The translations under genes were made by a program, and so were the position numbers. A model generated the notes under the pieces. It had not been told where the DNA came from, did not search any database, and was given only the letters and a program-made list of their open reading frames with translations. DNA of 64,000 nt. It comes from Streptomyces sp. NBC_00353. Its GTDB lineage: Bacteria; Actinomycetota; Actinomycetes; Streptomycetales; Streptomycetaceae. Location of the stretch: the NCBI RefSeq assembly GCF_036108815.1, contig NZ_CP107985.1, positions 1,178,001 through 1,242,000 of the forward strand, given 5' to 3'. Shown in pieces: positions 16,031 through 24,716 of this stretch. How positions within the stretch are numbered: position 1 is the first letter of the stretch; each line of letters opens with the position of its first letter.

Positions 16031-16374
16031 GGGCCCGCGGACGACAACTTCGGTATCCGCTCGGCACCAGCCGCTCAACGAGCCCGACCAGGACCTACCG
16101 ACCAAACCAAATGAGATGACTTCTTAGCAGAACCAGTACCGCCTCGACCTGGTCGAGGCTGCCTGGCTGGCACCGGCCTCATCCTGGACGGCTGACTGGT
16201 GCGGGTCCCGAGAGAACCACGCAGGCGACGATTCCGCCCCGACCTGCAGAGCAGCACCACCCGGCCGGCGGGACAGCCCTTGGACTCCGCGTCGGGGCCG
16301 TCCATCTGCGGTAGCGGTCCTCAGCAGGCCAGACCCCCTCCACGCCCGCCGGACAGGGGCGGTACCTTGCCGCC
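16031..16374. other. Unassigned region after the IS4 remnant
   Basis: About 340 bases with no gene I recognise. It leads into the rightward hypothetical gene at 16375 and presumably carries its promoter. Confidence 0.35.
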
Positions 16375-17199
16375 ATGTGTATCTCGACAGGTGAGGCCGC
16401 GTTCTCTGGCACGATCGTGTACTGCGGGCGCCAGCACCACCGCGTGCACGGCCTCGTCCACGTCCTGGGCTACCAAAACACGGCCGTCAACCTGGCGGAC
16501 GGCCCGAACGCCATGCTGCTGCACCTGCCCACCAGGCAGCTCACACCCCGGCACTTCCTCTCCGCCGGGCGCGCCGGCGACATCCTGCACCGCATGGTCG
16601 CCGCCGTGGAACACGTCGCCGCCACAGCCGACGGCATCGAGTGGATGAGCGCGGAACCGCAGCCCGTCCAGGTCTTCGACCACGACGTCTACACGGTGCT
16701 CTTGGCAGACGACCCCACCGCGGTCCCCGCCGCGCTGTGGCAGGTGCCGCCGCACCGGCGCCCCGATCTCGACCCGGATCTCCTGCACTTCTACGCCGAC
16801 CACTTCCCCGACCACACCATCGCCGTGTGCTGCTTCGACAACGCCGACGCGCAACGCGCCAAGCCCTTGCTGCTGTGGTACCCGCCCCTCGACCCCGACC
16901 GGCTGACCGTGCCGGCCCTGGACAGCCACACCGGTAAGGCGCCGGACCTCGACGCCACCGTGCCCGTGGACCACTGGGTCCTGTTCTCCACCGACGAAGC
17001 CCCCTCCGACTGGGGCGCACCCGTCGTGTACCCCGGGGACATGCGCCACCGCCTGCGCGCCTTCCTCCCCACCGCCGTCGTCGGCCGGCACTACGGCTGC
17101 GGGCAGACTCGGCCCAACGGAGACTTCACCATCAGTCACCGCGACCTGCTCACCGGCGACCTCGACCGCATCGAGCGCCTGCAACCGACCCGTTGCTGA
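16375..17199 (+). CDS. Conserved hypothetical protein with N-terminal Met-Cys
   Basis: A 274-aa protein that looks complete. It begins MCISTGEAAFSGTIVYCGRQ, so removal of Met would expose a Cys, as in Ntn-hydrolases. Further blocks are HVLGYQNTAVNLADGPNAML, LHLPTRQLTPRHF, VFDHDVYTVLLADDP, TIAVCCFDNADAQRAKPLLL, then PVDHWVLFSTDEAP and GRHYGCGQTRPNGDF. I know the type as an uncharacterised actinobacterial protein. A hydrolase role is an inference from Cys2 only. There is no signal peptide. The neighbours are unrelated fragments, so context gives no help. Confidence 0.75.
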   Translation: MCISTGEAAFSGTIVYCGRQHHRVHGLVHVLGYQNTAVNLADGPNAMLLHLPTRQLTPRHFLSAGRAGDILHRMVAAVEHVAATADGIEWMSAEPQPVQVFDHDVYTVLLADDPTAVPAALWQVPPHRRPDLDPDLLHFYADHFPDHTIAVCCFDNADAQRAKPLLLWYPPLDPDRLTVPALDSHTGKAPDLDATVPVDHWVLFSTDEAPSDWGAPVVYPGDMRHRLRAFLPTAVVGRHYGCGQTRPNGDFTISHRDLLTGDLDRIERLQPTRC

Positions 17200-17243
17200 A
17201 AGATCAGGACGGGCGGAAGGTGGCACGTCAACCGAAGCCGACA

Positions 17244-17771
17244 TCACCCAATCAAGTTCAGTAGCGGCTCCTCGTTTCGAGGCGGGAGGAGCGGCACGGG
17301 CGGGAACCTCAGTTCTACCTGCGGCAACCACAGGTAGTGGCGCACAGCGTCGTTGTCGCCGGTCGCGTCCGCCAGGCGGGTCGCCTGCTCGAAGGCGCGT
17401 TTCTGGATCCGCTCGATCTTCTCGGTGCTGCCCTCGATCGGGTATCCAGCTTCCTGCAGCATCCGCACGGCGGTCTCCAGGCAGAACACGCCCGACGCGT
17501 AGCCCTTGGTGACGTAGGGCAGGACAGCGGCACGGTCGGTGGGGGTGTGCGGTCCCCATGCCAGCTTCGCGGGCAGCGACTCGCCGGCGGACCACGCCTG
17601 CCCGGCCTGGTACAGACGCTGCACCATGTAGTGCCCGTGACGGAACCGGTTCTGGGCGTGGTGGAGGTCGCGGCCTGCGACGACCAGACAACCCTCGCCG
17701 TCCAAGAGCTGCTCGCCGCACAAGGTTTCACAGCGCCTCCATGCAGCCGCCGAGCACCTGCCGGAGATCAC
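17244..17771 (-). CDS. Hypothetical protein
   Basis: A leftward frame of up to 175 aa. The convincing part runs from about HHAQNRFRHGHYMVQRLYQA through KLAWGPHTPTDRAAVLPYVT, FCLETAVRMLQEAGYPIEG and EKIERIQKRAFEQATRLADA to the end PRNEEPLLNLIG. It is helical and resembles a tetratricopeptide-like fold, but I recognise no family. The N-terminal 25 residues look less like coding sequence, so the true start may be further inside or the gene may be truncated at its 5' end. Confidence 0.42.
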   Translation of the reverse strand: MISGRCSAAAWRRCETLCGEQLLDGEGCLVVAGRDLHHAQNRFRHGHYMVQRLYQAGQAWSAGESLPAKLAWGPHTPTDRAAVLPYVTKGYASGVFCLETAVRMLQEAGYPIEGSTEKIERIQKRAFEQATRLADATGDNDAVRHYLWLPQVELRFPPVPLLPPRNEEPLLNLIG

Positions 17772-17942
17772 CGTCGCCGTCCTGCGCTACGCCCGCGCTG
17801 CCACAGGGCCATCTCCATTGCATTCAGGACGGGTTGGGTCTCCTTGGAGGAGCAGGCGGACCAGCCACGATGCGGCGGGAGAACGGCGCCTAGCGCCCAT
17901 ACCTCCGGTGGTGCCGGGGGTACGGGCGCTTGTGCAGGGGGC

Positions 17943-18392
17943 TCACCCCTGGAGCTTCATGCCTTTGGGTGAGGTGAGGCCCTGGTCGGGGTGGGCACGG
18001 AACGTCGCCGTCCAAGTGGTGGGCAGGCAGGACGTGCCGTTGGGGTGCTGCTCCGTCAGCCTGGCCCGGGTGCTGTCCTCGACGACCATGTCACCGCTCT
18101 TCACGGAGGTCACGGTGAGCCGCACCGGCACGGTGGACGCGCCTATGTCGTCGGGGAGTTGGACCGACAGCGAGGCGAACGGGTCGTCGGGACTGCCCGA
18201 TGTCCGCTCCTCACAGGTGCCGTCCACGCACAGCCGGATCCTCGCCGCGTCCCCGCCGCCGAAGTCGGCGGGCCGCCACACGGCGGAGACCTGCGAGTCC
18301 GCGTCAGCCGCGGTGCACGGCCTGTCCTGACCGAGGAGCGAGCATCCGGTCAGGGCCGCCGCCAGCAACAGTGTGAGAAGGGCGCGGCGCAT
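17943..18392 (-). CDS. Putative lipoprotein
   Basis: A 149-aa exported protein. MRRALLTLLLAAALTGCSLL is a lipoprotein signal peptide with lipobox L-T-G-C and Cys at residue 17. The mature part has two cysteine pairs (RPCTAADADSQVSAVW, IRLCVDGTCEERT, TSCLPTTWTATF) and a beta-rich pattern. No enzyme motif is visible. ATG 18392 is the only good start. It directly follows, in the same direction, a broken secreted protease, so the two may once have formed a cell-surface gene group. Confidence 0.75.
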   Translation of the reverse strand: MRRALLTLLLAAALTGCSLLGQDRPCTAADADSQVSAVWRPADFGGGDAARIRLCVDGTCEERTSGSPDDPFASLSVQLPDDIGASTVPVRLTVTSVKSGDMVVEDSTRARLTEQHPNGTSCLPTTWTATFRAHPDQGLTSPKGMKLQG

Positions 18393-18410
18393 GCCAATAC
18401 CTCGCTATCG

Positions 18411-18735
18411 TGCCGGGGACGGCACTGTTGGCCAGCCCGATGTCGGTGCAGGATCCGGACGTCTTTCTGGCGACGACGATGTACTTGGCCGTCGTACCGC
18501 CGGAGTAGTGGATGGTCGCCTGGGTGTCGGTCACCTGCCAGCCGCACTTCTCGCCGGTCATGATGCCACCCGTGCAGACTTTGTCACCACTCTGCGCCCA
18601 GCGCCGCCAGTAGTCCTGGACAGGCCGGGAGGAGCTGGACGTCTTGTCGCCCTTGTAGATCCGGGCCGACGCGGAGCTGTCGCTGTTGACGCGGTACAGC
18701 GACAGGTCGCCCGAGTAGCAGGTCTGATCAGAGAG
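18411..18735 (-). pseudogene. Chymotrypsin-like serine protease fragment
   Basis: The frame reads CYSGDLSLYRVNSDSSASAR, then CTGGIMTGEKCGWQVTDTQA, then AKYIVVARKTSGSCTDIG. The last part matches the stretch before GDSGGP in secreted S1 proteases such as streptogrisin relatives, but the catalytic serine motif does not follow: the frame goes to LANSAVPG and out of homology. The N-terminal His and Asp regions and the signal peptide are also missing. Family assignment is moderate. Confidence 0.42.
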
Positions 18736-18737
18736 CT

Positions 18738-18803
18738 TCTGTCGATCGCATCCGCGCGACGCTCGCAGATGGCGGCGCGGGTGGCCTTGTCGGGGCGTCC
18801 CAC
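18738..18803 (-). pseudogene. Phage-like HTH protein, N-terminal fragment
   Basis: From GTG 18803 the residues GRPDKATRAAICERRADAID resemble the start of small helix-turn-helix or terminase-small-subunit-like proteins found in actinobacterial genomes. It breaks off after 22 codons, where the protease fragment begins. This is only a short piece. Confidence 0.3.
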
Positions 18804-19051
18804 GGGGCAGCGGTCCTTCCGGTTGCGCCCCGCGCCGCAGCGTCATGATCCCACCCGGGTTCGCACGGCTGCCGCAAGCTCGAATTTCCGTCACCCTTCC
18901 CCGACAGCTGAGGCCGAGCCCTGCTGCGAGACCGTGGGCCGTGCCCCGGACGCCTCACCGAATTGTCGCTCGATCGACAGACGCGGAAGGCTGGAGCTGC
19001 GGCCGGTCCCTTCCGGCTGCAATGCCCTCGAAGAGAGTGCAGGTGAATGCC

Positions 19052-19699
19052 GTGACCATCGCCCCGTCCTCCGCCGCAGGCGTCCTTGTGCCGGACACAG
19101 CGATCGCGCGGGAAGCGACCCAGCTGGTCCGGGACACGGTGAGCGAGCTCGTCTACCACCACTCACGGCGCGTCTTCTGGTTCGGTGCACTGCAGGGCCG
19201 TAACCGGGATCTGAGCTTCGACCCCGAACTCCTCTACGTCGGCGCGCTCTTCCACGACCTCGGGCTCGGCGAACCCTTCCACGGGAGCGGCCGGCGGTTC
19301 GAGGTGGACAGCGCGGACGAGGCCCGGCGCTTCCTCAGCTCCCACCAGGTGCCGGAGGACAGCATCCGGCGGGTGTGGACAGCCATCGCGCTGCATACGA
19401 CACCCGGCATCCCACAGTTCATGGAGCCGGAAGTCGCTCTGGTGACCGCCGGGGTCGAATACGACGTGCTCGGCATCGGGTACGAGGACATCTCCGAGGC
19501 CGACCGGGCGGAGATCGTCGCCCTGCATCCGCGGCCGGATTTCAAACGGCGCATTCTCGATGCGTTCACCGATGGGATCCGGCCGAAGCCGGAGACGACC
19601 TTCGGCAATGTGAAGGCCGACGTGCTGGAGCATTACGTGCCGGGCTTCGAGCGCGGGGACTTCGTCCGTACGATCCTCGATTCTCCCTGGCCGGAGTGA
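19052..19699 (+). CDS. HD domain-containing protein
   Basis: A 215-aa metal-dependent phosphohydrolase-like protein. Metal ligands are visible in VYHHSRRVFWFGAL (His), LYVGALFHDLGLGEP (the HD pair, about residues 66-67), IALHTTPGIP (His) and AGVEYDVLGIGYEDI (Asp). Its substrate is unknown; relatives include cyanamide-hydratase-like HD proteins. In-frame starts are at 19022, 19037, 19043 and 19052; I use GTG 19052 because GGTGA precedes it and the family begins close to VTIAP...LVPDTAIAREATQ. It stands alone between fragments. Confidence 0.83.
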   Translation: MTIAPSSAAGVLVPDTAIAREATQLVRDTVSELVYHHSRRVFWFGALQGRNRDLSFDPELLYVGALFHDLGLGEPFHGSGRRFEVDSADEARRFLSSHQVPEDSIRRVWTAIALHTTPGIPQFMEPEVALVTAGVEYDVLGIGYEDISEADRAEIVALHPRPDFKRRILDAFTDGIRPKPETTFGNVKADVLEHYVPGFERGDFVRTILDSPWPE

Positions 19700-19778
19700 G
19701 CCGAGTAAGCCGAGCAGGCCGCGCAAGCGGACCGAGCCGCAGCAGCCGATCCGCACCGGGCGTCGACATGGCGGCGGT

Positions 19779-20010
19779 TCAGCCGGCCTGGCCGATCGCG
19801 CCACGGAGCATGGCCACGGTCGTCGCCGCCGCTCTGCGCTCCGTGTCGTCCTCTGTCGTACGCACCCGTTCCTCCAGGAGCACCACGGCTGCCTGGAGCA
19901 CGCCGATGCGTACCGGAACGCTCTGCATCCCGGCCAGCACGGCGGCCGCCTGCTCCGCCGGGGTGGCGGTCTCGGCCTGCGGAATGAGGGTGGTGATGCC
20001 GCGCCCGAGC
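19779..20010 (-). CDS. Hypothetical protein, C-terminal helical part
   Basis: The frame TATPAEQAAAVLAGMQSVPV, then RIGVLQAAVVLLEERVRTTE, then RRAAATTVAMLRGAIGQAG looks like a coding alpha-helical segment. The longer reading up to 20276 is Arg-rich and less credible. There is no clear start. It is probably the tail of a truncated gene of unknown function. Confidence 0.3.
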
Positions 20011-20540
20011 GCGCGGTCTCGTGGCGGTTGAGCCGCTGTTGTGGTCACCGAAGAAGTCTGCCGCACCGGGCCTGCGGATCGGGTCAGCGACTTGGCGCCA
20101 CGTCGCTCGCGGGTGCGTGCGACCGACCGGAGCGGGAGCCGATGTTCCGGGCCGCACGTGGGCGTGATCCGAAGGCCACGATGGCCGGTATTCACTTTCC
20201 GGCGGACGCGGACGCGCCTGCTGGGGCGAGCCTCGAAGATCATGGCCCAACGTCGTGCTTTAACGGGCAGGTCCACAGACTGCCCGACTCGCCATCAGCT
20301 TAATGGGCCATGATCACTCGCCTCTTGGCAGCTCCCGCCCAAAGCCGCGGAGCCAACCGCGATCACAGCTGAGGGTCGTAGGCGATTTTGGGCCAATACT
20401 CTCGCGATCAATACGCCCCAATACAGCCAGAATTGCAAAGTTACCGCCACGCTAATAAACGACTTCAGAGGTGGCGAGCCACGTCTCTCGGAGGTCCATC
20501 TCATGGCTTCCGTTCGGTTGCATGGTTCGGTTCCTCCTGC
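20011..20540. other. Gene-poor region with lower GC
   Basis: About 530 bases. The part from 20380 to 20480 (ATACAGCCAGAATTGCAAAG, ACGCTAATAAACG) is clearly less GC-rich than its surroundings. I see no protein of any known family here. Confidence 0.35.
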
Positions 20541-20945
20541 TCAGCGCAGTTGCTCGGCCAGTCCGACGATGATGCCCGCCGGGCCGCGGAGGTAGCAGAG
20601 CAGATAGCTGTCCTCGAACCGGGCGATCTCGCCGACGAGTTCGGCGCCGTGAGGGCGCAGGCGGGCAACGGTGTCCTCGATGTCGTCGACGGCGAACATG
20701 ACGCGGTGTGTGCCCAGAATGTTGTGCGGCCGGTTGCGCGGCCCGGCGCTGATCACCGCGGGGCTGCGGTACTTCGCCAGCTCGAGCCGGCTGTGACCGT
20801 CCGGGGTCCGGACCATCGCGATGTCACAGCGGACGCCGTCGAGTCCGGTGCACTGGTCGGCGAAGAGGCCCTCGACCTCCGCCCTGCCCTCCAGCTCCAT
20901 ACCGAGCTCCACGAAGAACGCGGTGGTGGCTCCGTTCACTTTCAG
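20541..20945 (-). pseudogene. VOC family protein, N-terminally truncated
   Basis: A VOC-fold (glyoxalase/bleomycin-resistance) protein that reads from ATTAFFVELGMELEGRAEVE through CDIAMVRTPDGHSRLELAKY, NILGTHRVMFAVDDIEDTVA and YLLCYLRGPAGIIVGLAEQL. The second half with its metal-site glutamate strand (LCYLRGPEG-like) is complete. The first strand that should precede TAAFF is replaced by unrelated residues (QTLLLKVNG), and no start with a ribosome binding site fits. It is probably missing about 15 N-terminal residues. Confidence 0.65.
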
Positions 20946-21028
20946 CAGCAGCGTTTGTCCGGCACTTTGGGCAGCAGCTGGAGGTCGACGGACTCGGGAA
21001 TGTACAAGAAATGACGTCAGTGCATGGG

Positions 21029-21060
21029 ACGGCGCGCCGCCCGTGAGGGCGGCGCGCCGT
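21029..21060. terminator. Strong hairpin terminator
   Basis: ACGGCGCGCCGCCC pairs perfectly over 14 bases with GGGCGGCGCGCCGT around a GTGA loop. It lies 50 bases beyond the stop of the leftward DUF5996 gene and so should end that transcript. Confidence 0.75.
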
Positions 21061-21109
21061 CGAGATGGAACCCGCAGGAGTCGGCCTTGAGGACCAATCA
21101 CGACCAGAT

Positions 21110-22063
21110 TCAGCCGTGCTGGTGCTGGACGAGCGCGGGCGGTGTCCTGCTCATGTACCACCCCTCGACGCGGGGTCCGACGAGGTCGGACGGCCAGCCG
21201 GCCGTCTCGACGGCGGCATCGTAGACGGCGTCACCGAACGCCACAATGGCCTGGTGCGGGTCCGCTGTCTCCCTGAGCTTGGCCCACGGCAGACGAACCA
21301 GACCAGCGTCGGGATGCCAGGCGGCGCCCTCAACACCCCAGGACCGGCCCCCGAGACCGTCCGGCTGGGGCCAGATGTACGCGTACATGCCGACGTTCGG
21401 CGCCTTGGCATCCCCGAAGGAGAATCCCACCGACACGTACGCGTCGAGCTGGGCATTCTGCATGAACGGCGGCTGGTCGGGCGGCGGCACGGTGGGCTGC
21501 GCCCGGTAACGCGTGGCGGACAGGTCGAAGCCGCCCCACATCACACCGACCCGGGGGTTGTGTCCCAGGAAGGGGGCCTGCCACGCCTCGAGCCCGTCAG
21601 CGGCGAGGTTAAACGCTGTCCAGATCAGTCGGGCCGCGTGGCCATCCCAGGTGCGTTCGACGTGATCGTCCTCGAAGCGCGGCGGGGCATCCGGAATCTC
21701 GCAGATCAACGAGGTGCGTGGGCGGTGTATGCCGAGCTCGTCTGCCGCATCGCAGAAGGACGCATAGAACGTGGCGACTGATCCCTTGGACAACGGCACC
21801 GTCCGCGAGCCATTGTCGGCCTCGATGACCACGCCACCGTCGAGCAAGTTGTAGTGCACCGTGAAGGTCACGCCTCGCTGCCGGAGGGTTGGCGTACTGA
21901 GCCCCCGGGGGGTGACATCGAGGACGATGTTTCCCCAGCCGACTTCGAAGGGCTCGTCAAGGGTGTACTTGCCTGCGACCTGTACTACCCGGTTCACGTA
22001 GTCAACCATGGGCGCCAGGTCCTCATAGACCAGCGTCGGCCACGCATTGAGACGTTCGCTCAC
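21110..22063 (-). CDS. DUF5996 family protein
   Basis: A 317-aa protein of an uncharacterised family widespread in actinobacteria. It starts LNAWPTLVYEDLAPMVDYVN, an unusual conserved lead; other blocks are YNLLDGGVVIEADNGS, SFCDAADELGIHRPRTS, RFEDDHVERTWDGHAARLIW, FLGHNPRVGVMWGGFDLSAT and SVGFSFGDAKAPNVGMYAYI. The length matches the family and no stop or shift is seen. GTG 22063 follows GGGAGGCTCTCT. No membrane segment or signal. The function is unknown, and the gene stands alone with a terminator after it. Confidence 0.85.
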   Translation of the reverse strand: MSERLNAWPTLVYEDLAPMVDYVNRVVQVAGKYTLDEPFEVGWGNIVLDVTPRGLSTPTLRQRGVTFTVHYNLLDGGVVIEADNGSRTVPLSKGSVATFYASFCDAADELGIHRPRTSLICEIPDAPPRFEDDHVERTWDGHAARLIWTAFNLAADGLEAWQAPFLGHNPRVGVMWGGFDLSATRYRAQPTVPPPDQPPFMQNAQLDAYVSVGFSFGDAKAPNVGMYAYIWPQPDGLGGRSWGVEGAAWHPDAGLVRLPWAKLRETADPHQAIVAFGDAVYDAAVETAGWPSDLVGPRVEGWYMSRTPPALVQHQHG

Positions 22064-22460
22064 AGAGAGCCTCCCAGGGTGTCGATGGGATCAGCGGGAG
22101 GGGACGACACGTACCGTGCCCGCTCCCCCATGCAGCGAGGGACAGGCCTCGGACACCGAACTGCGATCCAGTACCCAATTCTCACACGCAGGTCAGGGTC
22201 CTGCCCGCTCGGTGGCGCCGGGCGTCCGACGTGCTGGGCCAGCAGCCGCGCATCTTCATGCCGGCACGATGCCCACCCCGTGGTTGCTGCGCTGTGCGAG
22301 GTATAGATCAGAGCAAGCATGCTCAGCCAGATACCCGGCAGGAGCGGCCGTAGCCAGTGGACGTTGGCGCCCCCCTGTCGAATACGTGTCGAAGGCGCGA
22401 TCTATCGCGCTCGGCGTCCGTGGAGCACCAGGTCAGGAGGGATGCGCCGAAGATCACACC
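22064..22460. other. Intergenic region between DUF5996 and the tRNA remnant
   Basis: About 400 bases without a supported gene. It carries the leader of the DUF5996 gene at one side and a recombination border at the other, where the tRNA-Arg remnant begins abruptly. Confidence 0.35.
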
Positions 22461-22508
22461 AGGCGCCTTCTAAGCGCTTGGCCGCAGGTTCAAGTCCTGC
22501 CGGGGGCA
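22461..22508 (+). other. tRNA-Arg(TCT) 3' remnant, probable integration (att) scar
   Basis: AGGCGC-CTTCTAA-GCGCTT forms an anticodon stem-loop with anticodon TCT. GCAGG-TTCAAGT-CCTGC is a perfect T arm, and CGGGGGC plus A is the 3' acceptor strand. The 5' acceptor strand GCCCCCG and the D arm are absent upstream. A tRNA fragment from the anticodon loop to the 3' end is just what tyrosine integrases of actinomycete integrative elements leave at one attachment site. A normal terminator hairpin follows. Confidence 0.62.
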
Positions 22509-22526
22509 CACAGTCCGCACCATGCC

Positions 22527-22551
22527 AGGCCCTCCCTCGGGAGGGCCTTTT
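22527..22551 (+). terminator. Rho-independent terminator of the former tRNA gene
   Basis: AGGCCCTCCC pairs with GGGAGGGCCT and runs into TTTT. It is about 20 bases after the tRNA 3' end, the usual place for a tRNA terminator. Confidence 0.8.
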
Positions 22552-22899
22552 AAGCAGGTCACCGCACCGTGGCGAGGGCCGCGTAGCGAACGCATAAGCG
22601 CCGGACCGACCCCCGGTCACGGTGGGGAGGGTCCGGCGCTGTCCGGCTGTTACCAGGTTTCTGCGGGTGGCCACGGTGGATACGCGGTGGCGCTCCCAGA
22701 GCCACGCTCAACGCTCTGGCAGATCCGGCAGGTCCCCTCCGCGAGCAGTACGGGACCCTGGTATTCCGCTGCAGGCCCTCCGGCGGCGCCGAGCGCACCT
22801 TCGTACGAGTCCACGGCGGCCGGCTGGCTCACGCCCAAGAGGCAGGCACACCGTGCAGATCGTGGGCCGGACGCCGGACTTCACGGGGGCGGAACGCGG
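22552..22899. other. Unassigned region between tRNA terminator and MocR fragment
   Basis: About 350 bases. A leftward 62-codon frame ending at 22650 contains a CRIC pair but has no ribosome binding site. I make no gene call. Confidence 0.3.
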
Positions 22900-23190
22900 T
22901 GGGTGCGGTTCCGGGCCCGGGCGAGGTGCGCTCGGCCACCCGGACGCCCGAGTCCTGGCGTGCGGGGAGCCAGTCCTCGCCCACCAGGTCGGCGTACGCG
23001 TCGGCGACCGTGTTGCGCGCGATGCCCAGGTCGGCGGCGAGCGTGCGGGAGGAGGGGCAGCCGAGTGCCGAGCCCCAGCCGCCCGGAGCGGACCGCTTCC
23101 CGCAGCGCCTTCGTCAGCCCTTGGCGCAGGCCCGGCCCGGTCGGCTCGACATGCAGGCCGAACCCCAGAGTGGCCCAAGGTTTCGCCATG
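22900..23190 (-). pseudogene. MocR/GntR-type regulator, N-terminal fragment with frameshift
   Basis: From ATG 23190: GFGLHVEPTGPGLRQGLTKA, LREAVRSGRL, then after one base shift near 23080, GTRLPSSRTLAADLGIARNT (read across frames) and ADAYADLVGEDWLPARQDSG. This is the winged-helix domain of GntR-family MocR/PdxR regulators, which normally continue into an aminotransferase-like domain. That domain is missing. It is divergent from the oxidoreductase at 23382, which it may once have controlled. Confidence 0.6.
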
Positions 23191-23381
23191 GAAATGGACC
23201 ATCTTCCTGGGCTGCTCCGCACCTAAGGTCGGAGACATGACGCCGAGCGAATAACAGTCCGGCCGGCGCTGTCCAGATCGGCCGGCCGCGTCCTATCAGC
23301 CTCGCCGAGGGGATGCCGAACAGGCTTTCCATCCCTGCAACATTTCCACCAAAGAGACAAATGACCGAGGAGGCAATTCCC

Positions 23382-24299
23382 ATGAAGGCGATCGTGGTGA
23401 CGGACCAGGCTGCGGGAACGGCCGGGATGACGCTGGTGGAGCGGCCCCAGCCGCAGGCAGCGCTGAACGATGTCGTCGTTCAGATTCATGCGTCGGGATT
23501 CGTCCCGACTGAGATGGCGTGGCCCTCGACCTGGACCGATCGCCTCGACCGTGACCGAACGCCGTCGATCCCTGGGCACGAGCTGGCCGGAGTCGTCACC
23601 GCCCTCGGCTATGGCACGACGGGACTGTCGGTGGGACAGCGGGTGTTCGGCCTCACGGACTGGACTCGCGACGGCACCCTGGCCGAGTACGCGGCCGTCG
23701 AGGCACGCAACCTCGCGCCGCTGCCGGGCGACGTCGACTTCACGGTGGGCGCGAGCCTGCCGATCTCGGGCCTGACCGCGTGGCAGGGACTGTTCGAGCA
23801 CGGCCGCCTTCGGGCGGGGCAAAGCGTGCTCGTGCACGGTGCGGCCGGCGCAGTCGGGTCGATGGTGACGCAGCTCGCACGTGAGTTCGGTGCGTACGTC
23901 ATCGGCACCGGACGCACTGCCGACCGTCAGATGGTGCTCGATTTCGGCGCGAAGGAGTTCGTCGACCTTGAGAACGACGCCCTGGAAGAGGTCGGCGGGG
24001 TCGATCTGGTGTTCGATGGCATCGGCGGCGACATCGGGAAGCGGTCCGCAGGCCTGATTCGGGTCGGAGGAACGCTGGTGTCCATCGTCGGGCCGCCGGA
24101 GGCGCGGCCCGCCGACGGCCTGGCGGTCGACTTCGTCGTCGAGTCCGATCGTGCCCAACTGAGTGAAATCGTCCGGCGGGTGCAGGACGGACGACTGCGG
24201 ACGAACATCGGCAACGTCTCGACCCTCGACGATGCCGTCGCCGCCCTCAATCCGACCGAGCGACGCAAGGGGAAGACGATCATCCGCGTTCGTCCGTGA
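23382..24299 (+). CDS. NADP-dependent quinone oxidoreductase-like MDR protein
   Basis: A 305-aa zinc-free medium-chain dehydrogenase of the quinone oxidoreductase group. Motifs are TPSIPGHELAGVVTALG (GHE without the zinc-binding Cys), GASLPISGLTAWQGL, and the NADPH site VLVHGAAGAVGSMVTQLARE. LVFDGIGGDIGKRSAGLI and the C-terminal LNPTERRKGKTIIRV complete it. ATG 23382 is chosen because GAGGAGG precedes it by eight bases; the upstream frame from 23313 is not needed. It is divergent from a broken MocR-type regulator gene, a common arrangement for oxidative or quinone stress genes. Confidence 0.88.
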   Translation: MKAIVVTDQAAGTAGMTLVERPQPQAALNDVVVQIHASGFVPTEMAWPSTWTDRLDRDRTPSIPGHELAGVVTALGYGTTGLSVGQRVFGLTDWTRDGTLAEYAAVEARNLAPLPGDVDFTVGASLPISGLTAWQGLFEHGRLRAGQSVLVHGAAGAVGSMVTQLAREFGAYVIGTGRTADRQMVLDFGAKEFVDLENDALEEVGGVDLVFDGIGGDIGKRSAGLIRVGGTLVSIVGPPEARPADGLAVDFVVESDRAQLSEIVRRVQDGRLRTNIGNVSTLDDAVAALNPTERRKGKTIIRVRP

Positions 24300-24716
24300 G
24301 GACTCGGGGACAGTCACCGGTCCTCCCCTCCTCGTGGATCAGCGTCAGATACGTGTCAGGTCGGGCGACTCGTACCGGACCACGTCATCGGACTGGTCCG
24401 CCATCTAGCGCCCCGCGGAACCACGGCCAGCTGCCGCCCGACAGCTGTGCCCTGCGTGCCCGGTCCGGCGGGACGCAGCGGGGGACTCACGGGGAACAGC
24501 GGCGCCGATCGCGTTCCGACCCAGGTCAGTGCCTTGCCAGTTCAGCCGCGATCCGCATACGGCGTCTTCCAAACTAGGGCTCTGGGTGACTGGGGCCGGA
24601 GGGTACTTTCCGCGCCCGGCTTGGCCGAGTCATCGAGAACACACCGCTCAGTGAATGAGCGAGAGGGGGCCTTGCAGTGGGGCCCATACAGAGCGCGTGT
24701 GACGACGCGGGCGCCG
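24300..24716. other. Intergenic region between convergent genes
   Basis: About 415 bases between the oxidoreductase and the phosphatase stops. No gene or clear hairpin is recognised. Confidence 0.4.

Noticed and set aside
22402..22674. Leftward frame with VPPAGLEPAAKRLEG
   Set aside because: This is the well-known false translation of a tRNA T arm read antisense; the tRNA-Arg remnant explains it.
22650..22838. 62-codon leftward frame with a CRIC pair
   Set aside because: No ribosome binding site and no family; it may be debris of the MocR-type gene region, but I cannot support it.
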